From positions 239,133-303,132 of the forward strand of contig BCLD01000023.1 in NCBI GenBank assembly GCA_001600875.1: 64,000 nucleotides of DNA, given 5' to 3'. The position numbers and the translations under genes are program-made. This DNA comes from Solicoccozyma terricola (lineage: Eukaryota; Basidiomycota; Tremellomycetes; Filobasidiales; Piskurozymaceae). The notes beneath the pieces were generated by a model. It saw nothing but the letters and a program-made list of their open reading frames with translations, had not been told where the DNA came from and searched no databases. Below are positions 11,283-23,300 of this stretch, in pieces (within the stretch, counting starts at the first letter, position 1; each line of letters opens with the position of its first letter).

Positions 11283-13575
11283 CTACACGGTAGCCTCGAT
11301 CACAGCCATCAGATCAAACTTGGCCCGCTCCAAAGCCTTTCGGACGTGAATCGTGTCATCCCGAATACTCTCAAACGTCTTCCACAAGGAATTCTCTCAG
11401 GAATTCTCTGAGTGATTCTCTTGTACGTCCTCGAAGTCGAACTCGTTATGAGGTTCTGACTGAAGAAGTATCGGGAAACAGGACACCGCTGGCGGTGAGC
11501 TGACTGGAGTTGTCGATCGAACCTGATCGAAGTCGTCAGGTTGCTGATCTTGGTCTAGCCATTGAAGGTCCACTTGGTGATCAGTAAAGAGACTCTGTGC
11601 ACGGGATACCGTACACGAACGACCCTCTCGTTCAGCGGCATAGCGGCAGATCTACCCAGGAACAGTTCGCCTCGTATCATCAGCATAAGCCACTGCCGCA
11701 CGACATTTCCGAATCGAACTCACTCTGACATACTCCAACACCTTCGGCGTCACATTCCCCTCCTTCGGCAACACCGGACTTCTCTTTCCCATCCTTCCAC
11801 CGGGCCATTCCAGCCCTTTCGCCTCCAGCTTTCTCATCACCTTGGCGTGGAGCGCTCGAAATGGTAGAGCAGCAACGTGGCAACTAGCTTGTATAGCTTG
11901 TAAGCGGTGGTCGAAGATGGATGGCCAGTGAGGCGAGACTATGAGATGAGTGTCCGTTTTTCCAGAGATGGCAAGCACAGATAGTGATCCCTGATCAAAG
12001 GCAAGATCTCGGAACTAGAAAGCGTGGAGGGGAGGTTTGAGGGATAGGAATAGACGTCAGGTATCCGACAATGTCTGGCAATATTCAGACAATTGCAACA
12101 TACCATACGCAACCACTCGTCCAAGTCTCTGTCGCACTCCACGTCTCTCAACGTCGCAACCTTGTAAGGCTCAACCTTACACCCTTTCAACCGATTGGCG
12201 TCACCGGAAGGACTGGAAGACTGGTAGACCTTGTTCAAAGTATTCAACGCGGCGACGGGATTTGGTGGGTGTGGTAAGGATGAGGAAGCGACCGTGGGTA
12301 CGGTGATTGAGTTCATCTGGTTGATAATTCGTTTGTGGGGCACTGTAGCACTTTTTGAGAGAAAGTGGCTTACATCCCGGCGACCGTTTGGGATATTGAC
12401 ATTGTTGACTGCTCCAAGACCGCCTGTAGGAGGTCGACAAGGACGTGAGATCGTAGTCGAGGATGATAATGCGATTCCCGATTTCCCTTTCGGCACTGGA
12501 GATGTGAAACACGATACGGGTACCGACTATCAGCGTAACGAAGTATTCCAGTGTTTTCAGTGGGAACTACGCATCGACGCTTACCTGGGATTCTCGATCG
12601 ATTTGTGGCGGGAGGGCCTCGCAGTCGTCCTACTGAGACGGAAGAGTTGAGAATGGTAGGTGTCGGTAAGGGTAGTGGTAGCGGTCGAGGTATGGATGAG
12701 GTGGACGTGCAGGGTAGATTGAACACTGTGATCACCCAGCGTTCCCATCCGTCAGCATTCCTCCCTCGGGATTATTTCGCGATCTCCGACTTACCTTCCT
12801 TGACCCACTCGTTCTCCTCACCACCATCCCGTATCTCCACTGTTTTTACAATCCTTGTACCCGTCTGATCCATAGATACACTCAGACACTCCAGAATGAC
12901 CTCCAATGCCGGTCCTAGATCATTCGGCGTGGACATTCCCTGCGGAAACAGCACCTTGATCCGATCGGATTCGTTTCCCTTTGTAGCATTGGGAACGGCG
13001 GTGATCAAGGTGCAGATATACCGTCCAGAGGTGACGTGGTGAATACCACGGACCTGACGGGTGGTGCAGATGGGGACGGAATTGAGATGGGCGACGATAT
13101 GGATCATGAGCGAATGTCGCGGGGGGGGGGGGGGGGATGACACTGAATCGGACGGACGGAAACACCGACACCGACACCGACACCACTCACACATGATTGA
13201 AAAGTCTCGCTTTGCAAAACTCGGTCAGAGGATTTATCTGAAGCCTTGACTGGTAGAACCACTTTCCGCCATCCCTGGCGGGAACCATGTGAGAGGAGTG
13301 GGACGAGGTAGTCGATGTCGAGGTTGTTGGCCGGGGAAACGATTCCGACGTCACCGCTGGTGATGCACGGGGTGGAGATCGGTCGGGTATGGTGGATATA
13401 CGCACCGATAGAGGGGGAATCGTCTCCAAAGTCCCTCTCAAGCATTCCATCTTGTGGTTAGAAGACGAAATCGACGTTAGGACGTGGACACAAAGATCAA
13501 AGGACGGAAGGACTGACCCCATTGACTCGCTGAACGAGCTTGCTGTTTCTGATAATGGTGTTTGAAGGATTGCAT
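11283..13575 (-). CDS. Uncharacterised multi-exon gene with in-frame TGA
   Basis: I do not recognise a family with certainty. The best start is the ATG at 13575 (MQSFKHHYQK). A donor GTCAGT follows at once, and the next exon runs from GMLERDFGDD to about 13195. Further exons cover about 13140-12795, 12727-12585, 12500-12380, 12330-12100 and 11990-11690, then a last part to 11283. The conserved-looking core is LDIDYLVPLL, VVLPVKASDK, HSLMIHIVAHLNSV and HVTSGRYICTLI. It weakly resembles the protein at 53.4-55.7 kb, so it may be a PD-(D/E)XK-like fold lacking the Glu of the ExK motif. The middle is Ser/Pro rich. A 16-C tract (13121-13136 on plus) sits at an exon boundary and makes that junction uncertain. 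A TGA at 11397-11399 interrupts the frame inside a 12-nt duplication, 37 codons before the next stop. The 5' end faces P1. Confidence 0.55.
11387..11410 (+). repeat. 12-nt tandem duplication carrying a stop codon
   Basis: Two units of AGGAATTCTCTC/G lie side by side (11387-11398 and 11399-11410). On the minus strand the junction creates a TGA in the reading frame of the 11.3-13.6 kb gene. The downstream frame remains open and helix-like to 11283, so the duplication may have truncated the protein. Confidence 0.6.
13121..13136 (+). repeat. G16 homopolymer (C16 on the gene strand)
   Basis: The run lies at the intron/exon boundary of the minus-strand gene. The count of C residues decides the reading frame there, so a one-base error changes the model. 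Confidence 0.9.
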
Positions 13576-13843
13576 TGTAGTATTCCGAAGGTGTAGGATC
13601 ACGGATTGGATGGAGTGAGGGGAAAATGGTGAGAATATTGCTGTCGATGTGGATGTATGGACGTCGGCCCAAGGTACCCTCGACACCCCGACGAGGGTCG
13701 ACCGACCCGCGCGTGGGTCCCGGCTCAAAGTTTCAAGTTTCCAAGTTTCGAGGTCGGGTCGGTCTGGAGCTCCTATCGGGTTCGCTGGGTTCCTTTCAAG
13801 GTTGGTGGCTCCTCAATGCTGTTCGTATAGTGACATTACAACC
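13576..13843. promoter_or_regulatory. Divergent promoter between the 11.3-13.6 kb gene and P1
   Basis: The two genes are transcribed away from each other with roughly 270 bp between their likely start codons. I see no clear TATA box or palindromic operator. The P1 start is uncertain, so the promoter edges are approximate. The P2 gene at 36.9 kb has the same head-to-head arrangement with a minus-strand neighbour. Confidence 0.4.
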
Positions 13844-16008
13844 ATGTCGCACGGCCACACCTTCCAGTCTCCGATCGCAACCCATCACAGCGCTCGATTC
13901 ACCCTCATATACACTACACGCCCGCTCCACCAAGCAGTCGATCCCAAGTCATCCACCACGGTTCCTACATCAACATCGACGGTATTCCTGCGATGCGGGA
14001 TGATAACTCGGTATGGAGGATGCTGGGAGAACCCACCAAGGACAGTATAGAGAAGCGGAAATCGAGATTGGTCATCGCTGCTTTTCGGATGCCGCCAATC
14101 GAAGAGGAGAACGAGCACGGAGGAGCATCAAAGACGATACCGAAGCGGCGCAGTGGGAAGGTGTCAAACAGTATACCAGATGCAGCTTGTTGGTCAAAGG
14201 TGATGATTCCTGACCGCCAGTAATCCTCACTCCTTTCAGAACGCTGACTTGGTGCCTCTACTGACCTCCCTTCCCTCCCCAGATCCACGAATACGCCCTC
14301 TCCACGCCCAACGTCCTCGCATTCGGTCTCACCGTTCGACCCTCCTTCTCCCAGTCGAAAGCCAAATACCATGCTTTTACCAGCGTCGGTGTGATGGAAT
14401 GGAACCAAGTTCGCGTCATTGTTGAGCATTTTGAGAAGATGACGGAAGGTGTCAAGGAAGGAATCGGGAGGTTGCTCGGTGCGAACAAAGACAAGTGGGA
14501 GAGGGTCGTGGAAGGTGAGTCCGAGGGGTCGTTGGTTGCCATATGTCTCCTGGGGGCTACAACTGACATTTCCCACACTACCCCATAGAATACCCTCCAA
14601 CGGATGATACACCTGACCGAGCTGCTACCGAGGATGAGGACGAGGACAATCACGAATCAGACGACAACTCGGATGCTTCATCCGAATCCGAACTAGAATC
14701 CAATTCATCCACCGATCAGTCATCTTCAGGATCCACCATAGACCACACTGAACTTTCATGGGACTCGATTATCAATGATCCGATAATACCCAACTCGATC
14801 ATCGGTTCTGAATCGGGGTCACCGGCGTCAGCAGGTACTCCAAGGAGTGAGTAGCTGGTGTGCCGCGCCAATAAGCTGCAATATGGCAACACTACATACA
14901 CGCTGAACTTGCGCGTCCGTCTCCTTCCACCGCAGCTCTCGATAAAACCACCTCCCAATCTTTTCTCGCTCAAACATTCGCCCGCTTGTCCACCGAATTG
15001 AATACCAAATCCAGGCCTTTACCCGACAAGGCCCTGGAGAAGATTGCGAAAGACTGCTGCGAACAATTGGAGGCATTTCGTGTCGCATTCAGGATGTGCA
15101 AGAGGCGACGGCTCGGACGGATGGAGCTGGATCGGGATGTCGACGAGGTCGTTATGGAGGTGAGTCCTGTCCGAGATCCGTCAAGTATACCGCTCATACG
15201 CGCCCACCTTTCAGTATCTGAACTACAGTCGTCGACTCAACTTCATCGGCATTGTCTTTCTGTTCGACACTACCACCCATGATCTCCACATCGTTCCTAC
15301 CCATCACTTCCAACCAGATATGTTCTCCGAGTCCTTATCCGCGCTAGGAAAACACATCGTCGAAGCTCTACATCCCCACACCCAAGTGATTCCGGTCGTC
15401 ATAGAGACTCTCAGCAAGAAGGGTGAGAGATTATTTCCCGGTTTAGTCGAAATTGACGAAGAGATATTCAGCTCCAAGGTGACATGGAAAAAGCTGAAAA
15501 GAGCTGGTAAACAAGGTTCCGGCCGCTGGTTGTGGGTCAAGAGCGTAGGTACATGGGTGGTGAGGAAAGTAAGTCCGTAGTTGACCAGACGGAGTTTGTC
15601 TTGTTGTTGGTCTAAAGTATCATCGTGTCTCCCTCCCCCTTTCAGCCGCCGGCAAGGTCATCGAAGCGAGACCACTCAAACCTATCTGGCAGTGAGGACG
15701 ATCTGCGATGGATTTCCAGGTCTTCACGCTCCCGCGGTCAATACTCTCCGCACGCCGAATCTGCTGCCTCCATCGTGAATCAGATGGCTAGGATTGCTGA
15801 AGATCACTACGACGCAATTCACTCAATCACCAGCAAGCCGATCGAGTGTGGCCATAGGGAGGCGCAAAAGGGTCCTCATGCGAGTGACCAGACTGGGTAC
15901 CTTTCCATGTGTGCTGCTTGTGCAAAGGTGGAAGAGGCGAGGGTGAGCATGGTCCGGTACATAGAGGCGATGCAAGGACTCATGGGGGCCGATGGCAGAA
16001 ACGTTTAG
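13844..16008 (+). CDS. P1, uncharacterised acidic protein (paralogue of P2)
   Basis: Family unknown. Start and first exons are uncertain; ATG 13844 is a candidate. Visible parts in order: an N-terminal part containing SYINIDGIPAMRDDNS; a helical part ending WEGVKQYTRCSLL; IHEYALSTPNVLAFGLTV; EHFEKMTEGVKEGIGRLLG; a very acidic Ser/Asp/Glu linker (about 14590-14850); LDKTTSQSFLAQTFARLSTE; YLNYSRRLNFIGIVFLFD; LHIVPTHHF; and a tail with a possible C-x-H...C-x-x-C metal site (ECGH, MCAAC). The stop is TAG at 16006-16008. P2 (36.9-40.4 kb) shares the YxNxxRRxN block, the IxPxHH block and at least three intron positions. A very short (35 nt) intron near 14010 and a weak donor GTCAAA near 14200 are needed for the best model. 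Confidence 0.65.
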
Positions 16009-17665
16009 GTCGGGAGGTTGGGGTGCTGGTTTGTCAAATGGCTGACAGGGTTCGGGATTGTCTCACTCTGCCCTACTTATCTTACGATTGTATATATCAA
16101 TGAGACATTCCACGATATATCACATTTCAGCTCGCAGATCAGGTGTCTCGAAACCCTTCCTTTCTCATGCGAGCATCACAAGTCGGAGCAAGATCTCCCC
16201 TCCCATACAGCTCGGACACTCTCCAGTATACACTATGACGAGACATACTCTATAATACATACCTTCTGACCTGTCACACACACACACAAACTCGCACTCT
16301 GACTGGTCATCCGAGCTTCGACATCCCCTCTGACCAGTCAATATTGCATCTATAATCTGGCTGCTCAAGGATCACTTTTCGTGACGGAAGGAAATTGACG
16401 TCCTGCACCTAGGAAGATTTATCAACGGAGTGACTGATGAAGGTGAATTTGAACCCCAACTGTCGTGTGATGCAGGACAGCTGCTAGAGGCCAACACTCG
16501 ACATGCTGAACGACGTGTCAGATCTCCCCTGGTTGACTGTCGGACAAGTCATTGTCAGTTGGACTCATAACACGACATCGCCCGCAAGCTTGAAAGTAGT
16601 GTCTAGCACTATGGTAACCATCGGTAGGGGGTCGCCATGGTCCATGAGATGTCTCCTCGAACCGAGGAGATGCCCCGTCCTAGTTATCGCGAGAGATCGC
16701 AGATTTAATCGCAGAAAGCTGCAGTAAGCTTCAACGCTTTTACCGATTTCCACCAGCACCAGCTCCGGAGCGCAATCCGTCACCCGCACGATGACACTAC
16801 GGGCATGGTCTGCGTAGATATGGCGGCGAGTTTGGCGTCAATGGTCACACCGCACTCTGATCTGTCCGACCTGAACGATCCGTGTCGGGACAAGTCACAC
16901 CAAGAGGACACCCAAGGTCTGAGCCGTCCTTCAGTGAAATCTCCTACGTGTGACTGCGTACCCAACGTCCCAACAATTGTCACAGCGAGCTACAGCGCTA
17001 CATTTGGGCGACATTGGGATGTACTTGATGGTCCTCGCTTTCAAACAACGGTGGCGTCCCCTTCGCCACCCGGTCTTGTCGGCAGGAGTGGTGGCTGTGA
17101 AGTGCAGGAGATAGGCCAATAAGAGGTCATTCGATTTGTACGATAGATTATACGATGTGGTGGCTCACAGAGTTACAAGACACCGTGCGCAGTTGAGTTA
17201 ACACTACTTCCCACCCGAAGTGCGGGACCCGACACGCTAGATATCGAGTTGACTCCCGCTTCGACAACCCTCCACGGCGATCCTGATAGGCTGAAATCTG
17301 CGCTGTTTGGTGGCGTGGTTAGATTGTGCGGGATGGTCGGGACCCGTATGTCGTTAATAGCTTGATAGCGAATGCTCTCATCTGGAGTGGTCAGAGCTGG
17401 TCACAACACCCTTCTAGATGGTCATAGGATCCGCCAGGAGACGCTAGGAGGTAGCGATGGGCTGGAGGGGGTATTTAGATTCGAGGAGAGCGTCCGAATT
17501 TATCCCAGATACTTGTATGAGCGAAATTATGATATCTTAGTATACCTATAACTATACTAAGTGAGACTACATTTAGGCAATAGCTGCAGCTGCTATTTGG
17601 ACCCTTCACCTCGTACGCTGCACTCAGACATCTCCTTGGACTCTATTCATTACCTTAAGACTGCA
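16009..17665. other. Intergenic, no gene seen
   Basis: Short open stretches only. The longest (16805-17122, 105 codons) has no recognisable domain or flanking splice signals. No repeat longer than a CA microsatellite near 16275 was noted. Confidence 0.5.
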
Positions 17666-18400
17666 TCAGAGCCACTGGGGCCTTAGCAATGGCCGCTTGG
17701 GCGACGATCGCGTCTTGACAGTATAATTTCGCTCATTTATTTGAGCAATGTCAAAAGGTAAAGATGCTCCTTGTTCGTTGCTTTCTCTTCTCCTTCTCCG
17801 AGGGTGCGTGTGATTCCATGACATAGGCATGGGACCACACACGACAGCACGAGCTCCTCCCAACACTACACCCTTCTCGCCTAGGGTACCTATGTCGGCA
17901 TCGTTGATACGATGGTTGAAAACAGCGCGGGTGGCGTTTTCCTTGGTGAATTGGGTCCACCTCAAATTTTGTTTTGATGAGAGGTAGGAGGGTAGGCCAA
18001 CTACCACGGGTTACCTCGTCAATCGTAGGCAACCAGGCGGCCACGGCGGAGCCTTCGACGATCCACGTAGTGAAGACCCTGGCCATCTTGATGGGTTTCT
18101 CTTCGAAGGCCATGATCAACATGGCTTGTTCGAACGTCTTGAGCCACTTAGCTAAATCGTCATGACCGGTGAAAGGGGGGACCTTGATGTTCATCTTGAA
18201 AGCGACTGTGGACGAGGTTGTCGAAGAGGAATAGGTGGATGTTGTTTTCGTTGTCGGGGGAGCAGGATGCGTGCTGGCATCCGCGATTTCGACTTGGGAT
18301 CTGGGATCTTCGGTAGGTTCAAATGACTGGACTGGTCGCCATGCGGTGGTGAGGTCAGGGATCAGGGAGCAGAGGGATCAAGCACAATGGTATGGTGTGG
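17666..18400 (-). mobile_element. LTR-retrotransposon Gag fragment (relic)
   Basis: The minus strand encodes a Ser/Thr/Pro-rich leader followed by MNIKVPPFTGHDDLAKWL, FEQAML, EGSAVAAWL and SWPTLLPLIKTKFEVD. This is the pattern of retrotransposon Gag (PF03732-like capsid) proteins. After KFEVD the frame shifts by one base and continues as QFTKENATRAVF before decaying. No protease, reverse transcriptase or integrase follows, so this is a truncated, inactive copy. Confidence 0.65.
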
Positions 18401-20347
18401 TGGTCTAGCTACTGACAGGGGACGCCCGTCGGGACCAGCTAGGAGGATGTCCCCGGGCGCGTGACCCGTCCGCAGATGGGAGATACCTCCAACGGTTAAG
18501 ACTAGATTGTCATACTATGTATCAACAATAGGTCGCAACAAGACATGTATCTTCCTACCATGAAATTCCGTGTGGATCAAAAGACTGGAAACAATCAGCA
18601 TATCTGATTTATTCAATTAATCCTCCACGGATTTAAGCCAGGCCATTCCTCGGGGTAATATGTTTTTCGTGTGTGGAATTGCAATTGCAGTTGATGCATC
18701 AACATTGTAGTTAAGACAGGTCAGAGCTCTGCGAATAATATATGTGAACTGTCAGACTCCAATTATCTGCACGTCTGACATATTCTTTTCATTTGTATGG
18801 TGCAGGAGTCACGTCCGAGTGAGTGATGCGGAAAGGACTTCACTGATGAGGTGGAGACATGTCAGACCTAGTTTGGGATGACATCGGACATGTCAGATTG
18901 AAATTGTATGAGTGTCTGAGCTGTCCGTTTATCATTCAGGAGCGATCTGACCTGCTGATTTTGCCTTTGACCACTCCAATGGTATATCACACATCCGATA
19001 CGAGTTAATGTGTACGTCCCACCAAACAGAAATGTGATTCAGTTGTTGACAGTGACGAAGCTTGTCGTCTTCAATCTCATACAACCCTGCAAAAGGTCAT
19101 TATCTTCCGAAATCAGAGGGAGCATCGGTTCTGGTCTGCAATTGGTGTTATATCCAAAGTATATATCGAAGTCAGAGGCAGTGTCATCTGGTCGTAGGCC
19201 TGCAGAAGGAAGCAAGTGCAGTTGCAAGGGCTCCCGGTGGGAGAGTACAAAGATTGGTGTGCGAAGGGATATATGTGGAAACGCTGGGCCAGCGATGGAC
19301 GGTACATTAGGTTCGGCTCAATTATCATATTTCGTACTGGATACTTTCCCTGTCATTTCTTTCATTCTTCCTTGCTTACATCACTGCTTCCATCGTGTCC
19401 AGCCGGCAGCGGGCACTCTGCACCCGCTAAAAACATTTTTCCTAAGGGCAGCTGGTCCTGGAGCCGGGAGGTGATGGTGATGATGCACGCGCAAACGATG
19501 TATCTCTGTTACGACCGGGCCTTGATAGAGGAGTGTCAAGGTACGGGTAGGATATAACATCTGAATTATTCGAGTGAAGTATCGCATAAGTAACGTATAC
19601 TGTTGTAGTATACGTTCGGATTAGAGAAGATTCGAACGTCTGTTGCTTATTAGGCAAAACTTATTTCAAGTAAGCCACAATCGACCTCTCTGTCATTAAT
19701 CCTATATATGTGTATTTATGCAGTCTATTTGGTTTCTTTTCGAAGAAAAAAAGAGGGAAAGAAGATTTCTAAATTTAAATATCTCGAGGTGCTCGTGTCA
19801 AGAAGTGGTCGAGTGGAATTGCGGAATGGATGGTGATGGGGCCTAGTCCGGTCGCCAACTCACTGAGCTGCAACAAGGAATCTGTCAGGTGCTGGTCGTT
19901 CTCCGAAGGACTTAGCGGCTTTCGGACTACTCGTATTCCTATTGTAGGACTAAAAAGGCTGTGTCGATATACGGGAACTCGTGCTCAAGTTAGTTTCAGT
20001 TCTATCTTCTTACTCACTGTAGCATATACAATCGTAAGATGTATCCGATGTAATGTCGATAACGTGTGAAGATGAATCCGCCTGCCTGGATCGGTGGATC
20101 CAATTCCCAGTTCGCGGTGCCCTCGTTATAGCACACTTTTTAAACATGTCAGCTGATTGCTCAAGGCTAACCATGGCGGAACAAGCGACGTCGCTATATA
20201 TAGATACCGCAATCAGTTTCTAGTCTGCCTAAACATCAACAGTATCGCTTGACCTTTTGCAACTTTCAAGCCGGCCGGACTTGTGTAACTCCTAGGACAA
20301 CTTAAGAAGCGCTGCAGTAATATGCCTTCAGCAAGAGTTTGATCGCC
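18401..20347. other. Gene-poor, repeat-rich interval
   Basis: AT-richer DNA upstream of the transporter gene. It holds several short repeats of a (GA)CATGTCAGA type around 18750-18900 and a dispersed LTR-like repeat (19883-20045, listed separately). I see no supportable gene. Confidence 0.5.
19883..20045 (+). repeat. Dispersed LTR-like repeat, copy A
   Basis: It begins TGTCAGGTGCTGGTC, continues through GGACTTAGCGGCTTTC and TAGGACTAAAA, and then CAAGTTAGTTTCAG. It matches, with substitutions, the minus-strand segment at 47108-47275. The TGT start suggests a solo LTR; the 3' end is not sharply defined. Confidence 0.6.
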
Positions 20348-23300
20348 ATGGACAACGGCACCCTTGAGGAGAAACGTATTCCCTCTAACCCTGTCTTCAC
20401 CGGGGATACGCTCGGCGATGACGGTCAACCAGCTAGGAGTCAGCCAGCTAGGGTCCAGCTAGGGTCTCACCTAACCTCTTCTTTTGCAAAAGAAAACAAT
20501 GGCATTAGGGCTGGCGAGATGCAAAAAACGACCCATCCGAAGAAAAAGCTAATGGAAAAGCTCCCAATGTGGTTGCGCTCTAGCTTGGTCGATACGAGGA
20601 AGTGGAAAACTTTTGTCCGAGTGAGCGAAAGATGCTGGCCAGTGAGGTGGTCAACATCCTGATCTCGGTGTTTGCAGATGATGATCACTTTCATGGCAAC
20701 TTTGACCTTGATGGTGGTGAATCCAAGTGCGTCGATTCGGCGAGTCGCTGGCAGAAGAGCTGGATTGGATAACTTAAATCGTCTTGCTTGCCACTATCAG
20801 CTCTTCAGGCAGAGGGCTCAGCGGCGTACTTTTGCGGTACGTCAACTGCAAAAAGTACCTTGAGACGGCGTTCATCCTATTCGCCTCACAGTGGTTCTCG
20901 CTGTAGTCTTGCCGCCGTACATGCCATGCACCATCTTCATCCTTGCAAGTAGTTTGAACTTGTCAGCCAGGTCGTGTCGCTGCTAAATGGCTTGGTACTT
21001 GTAGGCCATGGCAATGATGGTTATCGGTATGTGCTTGGGTTGGGCGTGGGGTTGTGCTGCCATGGCTTCCTCCCTTGCTGCTCGAAGCAAAACGTTGTTG
21101 GAGAGTCAATACACTAATGCACAATATCAGTGGGTGGCTCCAGACCCATCGCCGACAACCCCCCACTGACACCTCCATGATCACCAGACTTGTTAACGGA
21201 GTGAACCCAGATAGCCAATGTATGTCTCCTTCAGTTCCAAACACTGTAAGCTGATGCTCGCGACGACTACAGTCGAAAGCTTTATCTTCCAGGGGGACTT
21301 TTTGGAACCTGCCTCAACCATCGTCTTTGCCATCTTCTTTTTTATCGGGACGTATACGCTGGGTAGCATCCGTGCCGTAGCTCCGAAGCTGTAAGTGGAT
21401 CGTCGAACTGGGGGGCGCGTTGACGCTTTCCAACGAGGTGGATGAATCTGTCACAGGTCATTGCTGGCCATATATGGCACGATAATTCTGGTGAGCAGCC
21501 TTCTCACCGTCAAGGACAGTACCGGTAGACTGACCTTGGCAATCCACTCAGGATATCATGTGCTCTTACGGACCGCTGTATCCCAGCCAGTATGTGATAG
21601 CGTCGGCAATTTGATTGCGGCTGACCACCCATCGACGTCTAGTCAATATTATCTTGCGACTTCCCTTCTCATTCCCACTGCTTTCTACATCCCTATCGCA
21701 CTCGCCTCGATTCTTCTCATTTTTCCTGAGACGCTAAATCATGCCGTGCTGTGAGCTATCACCGCGTCTCACCGGTTCCCTCCAACGCCCCTGACACACC
21801 TGGCCTCCGAAACAGAGGTGGTATCATCGACAGCGTCCTTGGACCCATCATCACCCTGGTTGCACTGGAGGAAAGGAGTCTCCAGACACAGCCAGCCGAC
21901 CACGAAACGTGGGCTCAGCTTCGCCTCGATATCTCTGCAGTTCGCAAGGGGTTATCGCAGGGCCTCATGGCTGTCAATGGTCAGGCGGGGCTACTGCAGT
22001 TGGAGCTTCATCGCGGCAGATTAAGCCCGGCAGACCTAAAGAGAGTGGTGGATTCGGTCAAGCTGTTGTCCGGAAGAGCGCTCAGTCAAGGATGCTTCCA
22101 CGTACGTCTTCCTAAAACGGGAAGACTTGACGCAATACTCAATTTCTCCTCTTTCCTTTAGTACCTAGTAGAAAGAGCCTACGTAGAAAGAGCCCACCCG
22201 GACGACGCTGCGGAAATGGCCAAGCGAACGCTCTCGGTTGATCCGAATCCGAGGCCGCGGATTCCACGTTCACATCAGTCGATCAGGGCACAAGAAACTG
22301 CAGATGGACTTGGGCTCGATGACCTTTTGCCAATATTGCGCGAGTCATCGGCTGATCTTCGAGGAGAGTGCACTACAGCATTGGGTGCGGCTATTGATTG
22401 GCTTCAGAGGGTCAACTCACATCGTTGGAGCTTCGAACGACACCCCAAGGCCGAGTCGGCTGAAGAAGGTTTGTTGAAGCGGAGACAGCAAATCGCGGAC
22501 CTCAAACGAGTAATCGAGGACTATCGGGCCAACAAGGGCCAGCAGTTGTTACAGCCGTTCAGGAAACTTTTCGACCCAAAGACGGGCAAGCTTTTACCGG
22601 AGGGTCAACGCGATGCCGAATTCGAGAGATCGTCCATCCGTCCGCTTTTTGTGTGCTTCGTCTTCAGCACCAACATGGCGTCGTATTCCACCGCACTCGT
22701 TTCTCTCCTCGAAACTCTTGCGGACATCGAAGCGAGGAATCCTGTGAATCGGACACACTGGCCTACCGCGCTCGGGAGCCTATTCAAAGTTGCCACAAGT
22801 CCTGGTGGTAAAGTCAATCCGCTCGAGATAGGAGACTTGGATGAGGACACCGACTCGCATGGGCAAGAGTCGGTCGAAGACTCGTCTACTTTGACCGCTG
22901 GCTCAACCTCAACCACAGAGAAGGCGACGGCGCGGCCCAAGAAGGAGTATCGAGTCTATCCTCGCGATCCAGAGGCTGATCCACCTCACAATGGTGTCCA
23001 GCGGTTCGCCCGCCGGATGAGGGCAGTGTGGCAGTGGCAGACCTCACCCCAAGGGATCTTTGCTCTCAAGTATTCTCTGGTATCAATCGCATTGTGGATA
23101 CCGGCAATTTGTCCCAGCTCAGCGTTTTTTACCTACACGCATGTGAGATCTGANCCTTTNTCAGGTTCTGCCGACATGAGCTAGCCGTTGTTGCNTNGTG
23201 TTTGTAGAAAGGCATCTGGGCGTTGATCATGGCACAAACAGGTATGGGAGTCTTTACTGGCGAGCAAATTGGATCTTTCATCNTGAGGATGGGTGGTACG

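Noticed and set aside
13844..16008. P1/P2 as fungal FunK1-type kinases
   Set aside because: The W...LAFGLTV region faintly recalls FunK1, but no kinase HRD or DFG motif is visible in either protein.
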